Positions 17,682-26,279 of a stretch of DNA of 64,000 nucleotides are shown here, piece by piece. How positions within the stretch are numbered: the stretch's first letter is position 1; each line of letters starts with the position of its first letter. The DNA is from an uncultured Flavobacteriales bacterium. Lineage in GTDB: Bacteria > Bacteroidota > Bacteroidia > Flavobacteriales_G > Salibacteraceae. The translations under genes and the position numbers were made by a program. The stretch is from contig CAJXNO010000012.1 of NCBI GenBank assembly GCA_913057205.1, positions 16,194-80,193 on the forward strand, written 5' to 3'. The notes under the pieces were generated by a model that worked only from the letters and a program-made list of their open reading frames with translations, was not told the origin of the DNA and searched no databases.

Positions 17682-18386
17682 TCAAAAGGGAGCAGGACAC
17701 GCCACTGTTGCTACCGAAACCTTGACCCCATCGATTTGCAGTAAGGTTTGTGCACAGGCTTCTAGCGTAGCCCCGGTAGTGATGACATCGTCGATCAGGA
17801 GCACATGCTTTCCTATGAGGTCCTCATCAGAAACTACAGCAAACCTGCTCCTTACATTCAACCATCGATCAAAGCGGCCTTTCTTGGTCTGGCTTGCATG
17901 GTGCTCCGTGCGGATCAAAACCTCGTCATTGAATCCGACCTTTAATTGCTCGGCCAAGGCTTTGCCGATGATGGAGCATTGGTTGTAGCCTCGTTTCTTC
18001 TCCTTCTTAATATGTAGTGGAACAGGAACGATAAGGTCACACTCGGCGTAAGGAGAAGCACGCAATACCTCGCCAAACTGTTCGCCCAAGATCCTACCTG
18101 GAACCGTGCGTCCTTGATACTTCAATGCATGCAGCATCTTCTGCACTTTCCCTCCTTGGTAAAAGAATAGGAATGAAGACGCGCTTTCCAAATCCACTTT
18201 CCCCCAGAACATCTGAGCAACTTCATTCGAAGGATCCTTCCAATAGTGGGTCAGTGGTAGTTCAGATAAACAACTACGACAGACCTCTTCTTCGCCTTCA
18301 TCGAGCGAATGACCGCAGCCCAAGCACTGAAAAGGAAACAAAAAATGGCTCAGTCCCTGCCAATATGCGTTCAATAAAGCGTGCAT
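17682..18386 (-). CDS. comF: ComF family phosphoribosyltransferase-like protein
   Basis: The 234-aa protein starts best at ATG 18386 (MHALLNAYWQGL); the frame is open to 18461 but the extra residues look non-native. It has the N-terminal zinc ribbon (CLGCGHS and CRSC) and a PRPP-binding type I phosphoribosyltransferase loop (VLLIDDVITTGATLEAC), with RGYNQCSIIGKALA typical of ComF/GntX. ComF acts in DNA uptake in competent bacteria; elsewhere its role is unclear. It is the third gene of the minus-strand operon. Confidence 0.9.
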   Translation of the reverse strand: MHALLNAYWQGLSHFLFPFQCLGCGHSLDEGEEEVCRSCLSELPLTHYWKDPSNEVAQMFWGKVDLESASSFLFFYQGGKVQKMLHALKYQGRTVPGRILGEQFGEVLRASPYAECDLIVPVPLHIKKEKKRGYNQCSIIGKALAEQLKVGFNDEVLIRTEHHASQTKKGRFDRWLNVRSRFAVVSDEDLIGKHVLLIDDVITTGATLEACAQTLLQIDGVKVSVATVACPAPF

Positions 18387-18435
18387 AACCTCCTTCCAAT
18401 AGCGCCAGAAAATTAAATAAACCTGAAAATAAGAA

Positions 18436-19437
18436 TCAATCGTCGCTGTCGTCTTGCTCACCAGTATAGGCAGTTCTCACCACAGAGGCATTGAGACCGC
18501 GTTCCAAGAGGTAGCGCGAGAAGGTCTCCGTATAGCCGTGGGTAACGTAGATGTTTTCTGCGCCGGTAGCATCAACGGCCTGATTCAGTTCATCCCAGTC
18601 TGCATGATCCGAAAGCACAAATCCTCGGTCCGCATTTCTGCGCCTTCGTGTTCCACGCATCATCATCCAGCCACTAGCAAAAGCGGTTTGCGGACGTACG
18701 AAGCGTTTCATCCATGCACTGCTCTGAGCTGAAGGCGGTGCGATGACAAGCGCATTTTCAAAGGCCGACTTGGCTTGATCCTCGACCTTTTGCGTAGTGG
18801 GAATCATCAATCCAAGTTTACGCAATACGGTGTTGGTATTCTCTACTGCGCCGTGGGTGTAGACAAGACCGATGGAAGGGTCGATCATCGCAAGCAGTCG
18901 TTGGGCTTTACCGAGTGCATAAGCAAAGAGTACCGAGGTACGCCCTTCTGCTGCATTCTTCCTCCACCATGCATTGATGTCATCCGCCACAAGCTGTTGA
19001 TCTGGCCAACGAAACACAGGCAAGCCGAAGGTGCTCTCGGTGATGAAATGTTGGCATGGTACCACCTCAAAGGCCTCAGCGATCGGGTCGGGTGTGGTCT
19101 TGAAGTCGCCTGATACCACCCACACTTCTCCTTTGTATGCTACGCGAACCTGCGAAGAACCGGGAATGTGTCCGGCCGGATGCAAGGAGAGCTCTACGCC
19201 ATTCATGTTGATGTGCTCACCATAATTGAGGGTTTCAACGGAAATATCGCCCAAGCGATGCCGCATGATGGGAGCGGTGAGCGTATGCGCGAGATAGTGT
19301 TTCATACCCCAGCGGGCATGATCGCTATGTCCATGTGTGATGACGGCCTTATCTACCGGTTTCCAGGGATCGATGTAAAAACCTCCTTTCTTGCAGTAGA
19401 TCCCTTTCTCTGTGAATTGAAGCATCGGATCAGGCAA
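18436..19437 (-). CDS. Ligase-associated DNA exonuclease (metallo-beta-lactamase fold)
   Basis: The 333-aa protein carries the MBL metal motif THGHSDHARWG (about residues 34-44) and later metal-site stretches (LHPAGHIPGSSQV, VVSGDFKTTPDP, VLSDHADW, YVTHGYTE) of the beta-CASP group. This is the family usually encoded beside an ATP-dependent DNA ligase and helicase and proposed to trim DNA ends. No ligase gene is next to it here. The start overlaps the stop of the kinase-like gene upstream by 8 nt; an alternative ATG lies four codons downstream. Confidence 0.88.
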   Translation of the reverse strand: MPDPMLQFTEKGIYCKKGGFYIDPWKPVDKAVITHGHSDHARWGMKHYLAHTLTAPIMRHRLGDISVETLNYGEHINMNGVELSLHPAGHIPGSSQVRVAYKGEVWVVSGDFKTTPDPIAEAFEVVPCQHFITESTFGLPVFRWPDQQLVADDINAWWRKNAAEGRTSVLFAYALGKAQRLLAMIDPSIGLVYTHGAVENTNTVLRKLGLMIPTTQKVEDQAKSAFENALVIAPPSAQSSAWMKRFVRPQTAFASGWMMMRGTRRRRNADRGFVLSDHADWDELNQAVDATGAENIYVTHGYTETFSRYLLERGLNASVVRTAYTGEQDDSDD

Positions 19438-20302
19438 AGCGTTGAATCAGCTGTTGAACCTGATGAACATATCCACCACCGAATAGGTTCACGTGAACTA
19501 AAAGCGGATATAAGTTGGCGAGTTCTGCTCCTGCCATCCAATCGCTTCCCCACCCTCTTGAGCGAACGTAATGATCAAAAATATCTGGATCAAAACCTCC
19601 GAATAAACGCATCATACCCAAGTCCATCAATGGGTGGCCGTAGTAAACCGCGGGATCCATGATCACCGGACCACCTGATGCTGCAACCATGTAATTGCCA
19701 GACCAAAGGTCGCCATGCAAGAGTGCCGGCATATGCGGAGGAAAGAACACATCCAAGCGGTTAAATATGCGCTCCAAGCTTTTCATGGATTCCTTGTCCA
19801 TCAAGCCACCGTCGATTGCTCGCATGAGTTGTGGTTCGACGCGCTCCAAACGAAAGAAATCCACCCAAGATCCATGCGGTGAATTGCTTTGCGGTAGGCT
19901 TCCAATGTAGTTGTCGTGATCCAGTCCAAAGTGATCATTGGTCTGTTCATGTAGGCTCAAAAGGGCTTGAGCAAACTCCTCCGAAAAGCCTGATTTTGGG
20001 GCACCTGTTGGGATGAACTCCATCGCAATCATGGACCAATCACCTTCAGCATAGGCGAAATACACTTCAGGAACAAAAAATGCTCCTGCACGTCGCAGCA
20101 TGTCGAGTCCCTTGGCTTCTGCTTCGAACATACCCGGATAGCGATGGGCGTGGTTAGCCTTAATGAACACCTCCTGCCGACCATCATCTGCTCGAAAGGC
20201 ATGGTTGATACTTCCTCCACCGATGGAACGCAACTGAATGGCAGCTGAATCGAAACCAAGATAATCAGCTAGGCCTCTTCGAATGCTTTCTTCCATGTGC
20301 AT
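19430..20302 (-). CDS. Fructosamine kinase family protein
   Basis: The product has about 290 aa from ATG 20302 (MHMEESIRRGLADYL); a second ATG lies at 20296. The frame is open further upstream, but an earlier start would overlap the divergent peroxidase gene. Kinase-fold motifs are clear: GGGSINHAF in the N-lobe, FIKAN with the ATP lysine, the catalytic loop LLHGDLWSGNYM and the metal motif VIMDPAVYYGHPLMDLGM. Fructosamine-3-kinase homologs phosphorylate protein-bound ketoamines for deglycation repair. It is the first gene of a five-gene minus-strand operon. Confidence 0.9.
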   Translation of the reverse strand: MHMEESIRRGLADYLGFDSAAIQLRSIGGGSINHAFRADDGRQEVFIKANHAHRYPGMFEAEAKGLDMLRRAGAFFVPEVYFAYAEGDWSMIAMEFIPTGAPKSGFSEEFAQALLSLHEQTNDHFGLDHDNYIGSLPQSNSPHGSWVDFFRLERVEPQLMRAIDGGLMDKESMKSLERIFNRLDVFFPPHMPALLHGDLWSGNYMVAASGGPVIMDPAVYYGHPLMDLGMMRLFGGFDPDIFDHYVRSRGWGSDWMAGAELANLYPLLVHVNLFGGGYVHQVQQLIQRFA

Positions 20303-20348
20303 GTGAGCAAAATGATGCTTTCTTTGTTTCACCTCCAAACATTCAACC

Positions 20349-20897
20349 ATGAAAAGCTTATTTCTTTCCATCGCATTCCTAGCAACAATGACGACCGCAA
20401 CAGACCCAACGATTTACCAATTCACCATGCAAAGCATTGAAGGTGAGGATGTTTCTCTCGAGCAATACAAAGGCAAAGTGGTTTTGATCGTGAATGTAGC
20501 GAGTAAGTGTGGCCTTACACCACAGTACAAAGACCTCCAGGCACTTTATGACCAGAAAGCCGACAAAGGCTTAGTGATCCTAGGCTTCCCGGCAAACAAC
20601 TTTGCAGGGCAAGAGCCAGGTTCTGACGATGAGATCGCGACCTTCTGTGAAAAGAACTACGGGGTAACCTTTCCTATGTTCTCCAAGATCTCTGTAAAGG
20701 GAGATGACATGCATCCACTGTATCAGTTCCTCACCCAAAAGGAAATGAACGGAGTTTCAGACTCCAAGGTGAAGTGGAATTTTCAGAAATACCTCGTTAG
20801 CAAAGACGGCAAGTTGGTTGAGGTCATAAGTCCTACGACCTCCGTTCTAGAAGAAAGCGTGCAGTCGAAGATCGACGCACTTTTGGCACAGGGATAG
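20349..20897 (+). CDS. Glutathione peroxidase-family thiol peroxidase
   Basis: The 182-aa protein has an N-terminal signal-like stretch (MKSLFLSIAFLATMTTA), so it is probably exported to the periplasm. The peroxidatic residue is Cys54 in NVASKCGLTPQY. The catalytic Gln (NNFAGQEPG) and Trp (VKWNFQKYLV) follow, and a second Cys in IATFCEKNYGVTFPMF is the likely resolving residue. Cys-type enzymes like this normally use thioredoxin rather than glutathione. The start is 46 bp from the divergent fructosamine kinase gene. Confidence 0.9.
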   Translation: MKSLFLSIAFLATMTTATDPTIYQFTMQSIEGEDVSLEQYKGKVVLIVNVASKCGLTPQYKDLQALYDQKADKGLVILGFPANNFAGQEPGSDDEIATFCEKNYGVTFPMFSKISVKGDDMHPLYQFLTQKEMNGVSDSKVKWNFQKYLVSKDGKLVEVISPTTSVLEESVQSKIDALLAQG

Positions 20898-20900
20898 TTT

Positions 20901-20908
20901 TATATTTG
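20901..20908 (+). promoter_or_regulatory. Putative -7 promoter element of tRNA-Ala
   Basis: TATATTTG lies about 95 nt before the tRNA, with TTTG 15 nt upstream (20882-20885). The transcribed leader would contain the palindrome at 20951. Confidence 0.45.
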
Positions 20909-20950
20909 TCGCCTCATTTGAGGGCCGTGTCAGTGGTTCATCATCCGGTA

Positions 20951-20982
20951 GTACCGAACGGTACGTTAGGGCGGGGAGCGCT
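20951..20982 (+). repeat. Palindromic repeat, copy 1
   Basis: This is a 32-nt unit that starts GTACCGAACGGTACGTT, with a GTACCG/CGGTAC hairpin. It matches the copy at 21372-21403 at 31 of 32 positions. Its end (GGAGCGCT) is the same string that forms part of the second tRNA-like sequence. Confidence 0.8.
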
Positions 20983-21003
20983 GAAGAAACATTCTCAACT
21001 AAC

Positions 21004-21077
21004 GGGGGATTAGCTCAGTTGGCTAGAGCGCTACACTGGCAGTGTAGAGGTCATCGGTTCGAATCCGATATTCTCCA
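21004..21077 (+). tRNA. tRNA-Ala (anticodon GGC)
   Basis: A complete 74-nt cloverleaf is seen. The acceptor stem GGGGGAT pairs with ATTCTCC and contains G3.U70, the alanine identity pair. The D arm is GCTCAGTTGGCTAGAGC. The anticodon stem CTACA/TGTAG holds the loop CTGGCAG (anticodon GGC), and the T arm is ATCGG-TTCGAAT-CCGAT, with discriminator A73. CCA is not encoded. It decodes GCC codons. Confidence 0.95.
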
Positions 21078-21083
21078 CATAAA

Positions 21084-21115
21084 AAAGCCTGCCTTTTTTG
21101 GCGGGCTTTTATTTT
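21084..21115 (+). terminator. Terminator after tRNA-Ala
   Basis: AAAGCCTGCC pairs with GGCGGGCTTT around a T-rich loop and is followed by TTATTTT. It sits between the tRNA and the GIY-YIG gene. Confidence 0.85.
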
Positions 21116-21121
21116 CATATC

Positions 21122-21331
21122 ATGAAGGTTTACGTACTTCAATCATCCGTAAATCAATCGCAGTATGTGGGTATGTCGGCTGATCCTGATCGACGTCTCC
21201 TTGAGCACAATGCTGGCAAAGTGACCTCTACCAAAGCAAAGAAGCCGTGGTCGATAATCCATGTTGAGTCGTTTGAAAATAGACGTGAAGCAAGAGCAAG
21301 AGAAAAATACCTCAAATCAGCAGCTGGCTGA
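21122..21331 (+). CDS. Small GIY-YIG nuclease-domain protein
   Basis: The start is taken at ATG 21122 (MKVYVLQSS). The 69-aa product has the GIY-YIG core in the form YVLQ...YVGMSADPDRRLLEHNAG, followed by VESFENRREARAREKYLKSA, the family's conserved Arg/Glu helix. It resembles the small UPF0213-type proteins that are common in Bacteroidota. It ends at TGA 21329-21331, straight after SAAG. In the same frame the codons after the stop read RFRKKRSGSWLP, as if the original protein continued, so the stop may be a recent nonsense mutation. It lies between tRNA-Ala and a broken tRNA-Ala copy, which suggests a mobile or tRNA-linked role. Confidence 0.8.
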   Translation: MKVYVLQSSVNQSQYVGMSADPDRRLLEHNAGKVTSTKAKKPWSIIHVESFENRREARAREKYLKSAAG

Positions 21332-21338
21332 AGATTCC

Positions 21339-21471
21339 GAAAAAAACGCTCAGGTAGTTGGCTACCCTCCCGTACCGAACGGTACGTTCGGGCGGGGAGC
21401 GCTTGACTGGCAGTCAAGAGGTCGTGCCTGCCCGAATGGTACAGGCGGGGGTTCGAATCCCATCTTCTCCA
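21339..21471 (+). pseudogene. tRNA-Ala(GGC)-like sequence interrupted by two palindromic insertions
   Basis: The anticodon arm CTTGA-CTGGCAG-TCAAG (anticodon GGC), the 3' T arm TTCGAATCCCAT and the acceptor end CTTCTCCA are intact. GCTCAGGTAGTTGGCTA at 21348-21364 is a D-arm half whose partner GAGC is at 21397-21400. Between them lies a 32-nt palindromic insertion (21365-21396). A second, 22-nt hairpin insertion (21427-21448) splits the 5' strand of the T stem. The 5' acceptor strand (GAAAAAA) no longer pairs well. A normal tRNA could not form without removing both insertions, so I call it a pseudogene. Confidence 0.7.
21372..21403 (+). repeat. Palindromic repeat, copy 2
   Basis: This copy is 31/32 identical to 20951-20982, differing at one base after GTACGTT. 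It overlaps the first insertion in the tRNA-like sequence and runs into its GAGCGCT. Confidence 0.8.
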
Positions 21472-21479
21472 CAACTATA

Positions 21480-21518
21480 AAGCGTAACTAATTGTTTAAT
21501 AAGTGGTTGCGCTTTTTT
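21480..21518 (+). terminator. Rho-independent terminator
   Basis: AAGCGTAAC pairs with GTTGCGCTT (one T.G wobble) around a 17-nt loop, followed by a T run. It closes the tRNA/GIY-YIG unit. Confidence 0.7.
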
Positions 21519-22036
21519 GATTATCGCTTCTGACAACTATTAGCCAACCAAAGTGGATTTGCCGTTTAGGCTGCCCTTAAGATACAACTGTTTTGATATT
21601 CAAAATCCTTTCTGCTAAGCTCAACTAATTGAATCTAACCGAGCTGGTTGATAAAGCAGATATCCTAATTGATTAATCCAGTTTAGTGAGGCTTGTGTCA
21701 GATCCATCGAAGGGTCATCCTGTAAAGTAAAAAGGATAGCCTCGATTCGTATAATTCGATATCTCTTAGGAATAGGTGTGCCGTCCTTCACAGCTATAGA
21801 TTTACAATACACATGAATCACTTAACCATGAGATGATTCTGATAAAGTCCGATCCTATTCTTCTTTCCCGAAATTATTTAAGGAGCCATTGAACCCGACC
21901 GATTTGAAAATACGCGATTCAATTAAATGAGGACTTAAATTGAGCGATAATTGGTTATTTTGATACTTAGATATGTGCACAGAGGAAGGAGAATTTAGTT
22001 GGTTCTGTAGAAGACGTTTTTCAATGGGAAGCGTTG
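21519..22036. other. AT-rich stretch with no gene recognised
   Basis: About 520 bp between the tRNA unit and the usher-like gene. A 66-codon minus-strand frame at 21621-21821 shows no family features. No clear terminator for the minus-strand usher operon was found here. Confidence 0.5.
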
Positions 22037-25000
22037 TTAATCTTCAAGCTCAATGAGAACTTCTTGATACTTTCCGAGCATGGTGGCGGTCTCAATCCCA
22101 ACGTTTCTGAGACTATCAGAGAACCTGTCAGCACTTTTTTTATCAATAAAATCACGGTTCACTATTAAGTAGTCGTTTATGACTTCAATGTTGAGTTTAT
22201 TGTTTTTAGCTACGTCAATCATTTGCTCTAAGTCTTCGTTTTTTAAAGACTCTTTGTAGGAGCCGATCACTAACCTATATTCAATTTGTCTCTCGAAATC
22301 ATTGCCAATTTGTTCAATAGCTTCTTGCCGAGATATGGTTTTACCAGGGTATTTATATGGCTCTAATTTATCCCCGCTCATTTCATCAGCCAAAGACTTA
22401 AAGAAATCTGGCATTTCATTGGGTTGGGAGAGAGGCTCCTTCATTTCGTCCATTATTTGCTCTTCCGCTGGCTCCTGTTCCCCTAACTCTCCTCCAGAAA
22501 AATCAATCAATCGATCTTTTTCATAAAATATAAAGTCGTAGCTATATTCCTTCATTCCATTAAAGTCAACTAGGGCCTCGGCATTTTTAGATTCTAACAT
22601 TTCTTGGTAGCCATGCTTGCATGTTAGTTTGTAAATTCCCGCTCCTGGGATTGATAAATTGTAGTTCCCAAACTCATCCGTCAATGCTTTATAAACCTCA
22701 CCATTTTCTGACTCTGCTGTAATTATGAGACTCTCCAAATTAAATGATGCTAATCGCGATCTCTTGGCTTTAATTATGGACACTGAACCTCGGACGTGAT
22801 AATTCTTGATAAATGGGACTTCAATTATCTTATCCTCATTTAGAAGTATTTCTTGCTCAAACCCAAAAGTCGGGTGCAAATCAGACACATTAAAAAGCTC
22901 ATAAAACTTAATATCATAAGTCGCAGCAGGGATTTTTTAAGCCTTACCCTGCCAGAAATGTCCGTAATGAGATCAGTATTGGGCGACCGGGAATGCTTTT
23001 TATTAATTAAATCTTGTTTTTCAGCTCTCAAGCTAATATTAACATTGGGCAAAAAGGGCTCATTGTTTTCTCTGCTTCCGTTACCGTTTAAGTCCTCGAA
23101 ACATAAAATTATGAGCTTATAAAATTTCTCGTAGGGTTGTTGCCAATAGAAGGACTTTTTTATTGCTGCGTTTATGTTAATGTTTTTATTGCTAATCTCT
23201 CCCGTTGGACTTTCATAGGAAGAAGCAAACCAATTGACGTAGCTAGTTATACTGATTCCTTTCGGAAGCATAGCGACAGCATTGGCTCCAACATTAAATT
23301 GCTCTGATAGGGTAACAACGTCTAGGCTATAAAAGGCTCTTAGATTTAGAATTAAATCAATATTCGAAATTTTGATTTCTTTATTATATCCTGCAGATAC
23401 TCGTATTAAGCCTGAGGAGAACGGGATGATTGCTGTATCTGCAGAGATTACGGAATAGTTATAAATAAAGAAAGGGCCCCTGAATACGTCTCCTGTGATA
23501 TTTAACGTGTTATTTCTAGTATAGCGCAACCCAAAATTGTATGCCGGATTTAGGTCGGTTCGAACAGTGTAACCCCTTATAAGGGTTGGCTCAAAATCAT
23601 AGACGGCATGGGTAATCATTGGGTTAGCAAAAACCGAAATAACATCTAAGTGACTTAGCCGTTTACTAATGCCAAAGGATGAACCATAATAAAATGTACT
23701 TAGTCTAGCGGTCGAGGAGGACGCGACATTCTCTCTGACCAAACTGCGATACTGAGGAATGAGGCTCACCATCAGATTACCAGCAGTATTGTAAGTGGTT
23801 GTCCAAGACGCGAATCTATTTTCTATGTTATTAGAAAAATCTTCACGTGTAAAATCTTGACTCATATTAGTAAGGTCAAAGCGGTGATCAAAGGTATTAT
23901 TGGTCTTAATTTTTCCTGATAATACCAATGAGGCACGATCACCAGAAATAGTAAAGCCATTGACGGGCCTAAAATTCCAACGTCCTGACACAGAAACTTT
24001 TCCTGCATTAAAATCTCCAGCAGCGTAATAACCAAATTGATTAATACTTCGTGGTGCTACCGCTGTAGGTGCGGTTATTTCTCCCATATAATAGGTAGCA
24101 CCACCACCTAATCTAAAAAAACGAAATACAGGCGTCTTAATTCCAGCTTCGAATGCACTTAAATTATAATCTCTATTACCAAAGGTTTGGGAATATCCTA
24201 AGTTAAAGGGTATTCCGAATCGGCTTACCGCAAGGGAAGAGCTAGAGACATAAGTATCGGGTCGGTAACTCTTGCCTAATTCTGATGAAAAGATAATTCT
24301 CTCACGATGGTATTGATATCTTATGCCTTGATAGCAGATTGGGATATGCTTGTTATTGAGTCGGCTGTTTAATTCAAATCGATTGAATCCGGCTCTAAAT
24401 CCAAGTCTATATTGGTAAACCCCTCTAATTGCGCCATCTCCAAGTGCTGCGCTTCCAACTTGGCCTAAATTGTAGCTTCCTAAGAAATAATCTAAATCTT
24501 TTTTAGCACTTAATTGAAGTTTCCCACCTGCAGCAGTCATATATCGTTCTCCGCCAGGGCTCCCTATATTGTAAACTCCTCCCGAAATGAATAGCGGTGA
24601 AAGTCTTTTATATGTGTCATCTAATAGGCTTGATTGAAAATTTTCAATAAAAAAGCCCCCCTCTATTTGTGCATTGGATGAGGAGATCTTATAGCGCAAT
24701 TCATCCCGTAAAGCATTATTACCATCTAAGGAATCCTTAATCAGCCTTCTCCTAATCTTTAGAGAAATTAATGTGTCTGATTTTGCCTTTAAATTAAAAG
24801 AAGTCAAGACGCGTGAACTAGGAGTAATCAAATCATAGTCAAGTGAATGGTCAAAAGATATTTGAATCGGTTCATTCACATTACCATCATTGATTATCCT
24901 TATGCCTGTCTCACCAGCGAGGGTGATGGGGTTTATACGAATTGAACTGGTTTGATTTATAGCAGTTAAGTTGAAAAGAGCTGTTTTTTGAACGTACGCA

Positions 25001-25524
25001 TAAGTCTTTAATTTTTCGCCATCTTCAAGGATCACTGTAGCGCCTATTATGTATGATCGACCGCCTTCTAAATTCTTAGGGGCAATCAGTCGCATTGGTA
25101 TATAAGTTGTTTCACGAGGGTTAGCTGTAAACTCTAATTGTTGAGAGGCCAAATGGCTCCAGCCATTTGGTAATTGTAGACTTAACTCACCTGATATGAG
25201 CGCCTGTGAGTTATTGACAAAAACCAAACTATTGAAAACAGAAGTTTGATCATCGATTTCTTGTTTATAAATAGAAAACTTAAATTCTTTACTAATGCTA
25301 TCAGTTGGGGCGGTTAATTTTTCGGTGTTAATACTGTCGGACCTATCAAAAAACGGATCAATCGACTTAGCTATGCTGTCTAGAAATAATAAACTGTCTA
25401 TTGTTAGCTCGTTCACTGCGCTGTCGCTTAATTCAAGAACATTCGTATCAGAGCGCTGTGAGATGGCGGGAGCTGCTACTACCGCGAAAAAGAAGGACAA
25501 GAGTATGATTTGGCCTAATCGCAT
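22037..25524 (-). CDS. Usher-like outer-membrane barrel protein, split by a frameshift
   Basis: The gene reads as one protein of about 1162 aa if a one-base shift is allowed at the six A's on the minus strand (22933-22938). Frame 1 (894 codons) starts MRLGQIILLSFFFAVVAAPA, a signal peptide. It has Ig/NEW3-like segments (LSLQLPNGWSHLASQQLEF), then a long barrel-like region of alternating strands from about residue 300 to 780. Next comes an SdrD-B/CNA-like start (CFEDLNGNGSRENNEPFLPN, then DISGRVRLKK). Shifting by -1 there continues it as KIPAATYDIKFYELFNVSDL into the second frame (from 22888). That part adds a further regulatory-like domain (VYKALTDEFGNYNLSIPGAG) and a C-terminal SPOR-like region (IEYRLVIGSYKE). 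A barrel followed by a DxNGNGxRDxxEP domain is the layout of archaic/alternate fimbrial ushers. It is the last of three co-directional genes. Confidence 0.65.
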
Positions 25525-25539
25525 TTTTTAGACCTCTAT

Positions 25540-26232
25540 CTAGTAATTAGGGTCTATGCATACTGTGCACTCAGGGACCAAGGTGAATGATATAGTAACA
25601 TAGTATGCATCTGGCACATACCCTCCAGCCGCATCAATAAAAGGAACGGATAAAGCACAAGGCCCGCTCGCTGGAGATACTCCCATAAAATAATCAATAC
25701 TTATTTGATCAGTCGTCCAAAACCGATCAGCTACCTGTAAAGGGGAATTGTCCTCTTGAAAGATTGGCCCCCCTGCGGTTGGTATTTGGTCCAAGGCAAC
25801 TTTCGTGCCCGTTACGGTGACTGCGGAGGCAGCGAAACCTGCCGATACTGTTGCAGAGGCTTCTAGAGCGCAGAGCGGAAGTGAATTGGCAGGATTCAAC
25901 CCCGTGAAATTGGGATCATCTGTATCTAAATATATTGAGTAACCAGTAATGGTCGATCCTGCTATAGGATCCGCAGAGGTACCTCCTTCTGAATTGCAAT
26001 TACAAATTGATATCCCCATGACTGTGCTATTGGATTTTGTTATCCCGTTCTTATAGTCGCTGATGGTTTGGAAATTGAAATCCACACTCGACCCAGATAG
26101 CACGCTAAGTCTGGCGCTGTTATAATCAATTATGCCAACTGGAGCAGGATCATTACACGGAGAGCACTGTCCTCGGGCCTGCGTTATTGAAAAAAGCGCA
26201 ACAATAAGGACGGAATTTCTTAGAAGGTTCAT
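25540..26232 (-). CDS. Secreted subunit-like protein, paralog 2
   Basis: The 230-aa product from ATG 26232 begins with a signal peptide (MNLLRNSVLIVALFSITQA). The mature start is Cys-rich (CSPCNDP). Then comes RLSVLSGSSVDFNFQTISDY followed by KNG, the motif shared with the paralog encoded upstream. The end (DAYYVTISFTLVPECTVCID) has an alternating hydrophobic strand like the last strand of fimbrial and spore-coat-U-like subunits. Internal CNCN and two C-terminal Cys suggest disulfides. No named family is recognised. It lies 15 nt before the usher-like gene and 47 nt after its paralog, so the three genes probably form one operon. A structural or tip subunit is inferred. Confidence 0.7.
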   Translation of the reverse strand: MNLLRNSVLIVALFSITQARGQCSPCNDPAPVGIIDYNSARLSVLSGSSVDFNFQTISDYKNGITKSNSTVMGISICNCNSEGGTSADPIAGSTITGYSIYLDTDDPNFTGLNPANSLPLCALEASATVSAGFAASAVTVTGTKVALDQIPTAGGPIFQEDNSPLQVADRFWTTDQISIDYFMGVSPASGPCALSVPFIDAAGGYVPDAYYVTISFTLVPECTVCIDPNY

Positions 26233-26279
26233 AAAAAGATAAAGGCGAACGACTGTAGCCACTCGCCTTAATTATCATT

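Noticed and set aside
21154..21474. 106-codon minus-strand ORF across the GIY-YIG and tRNA-like region
   Set aside because: It is a shadow of the GIY-YIG gene, and its remainder is translated tRNA-like and palindromic sequence.
21621..21821. 66-codon minus-strand ORF downstream of the tRNA unit
   Set aside because: No signal peptide, domain or coding-like neighbour; AT-rich sequence of this size often has such frames by chance.
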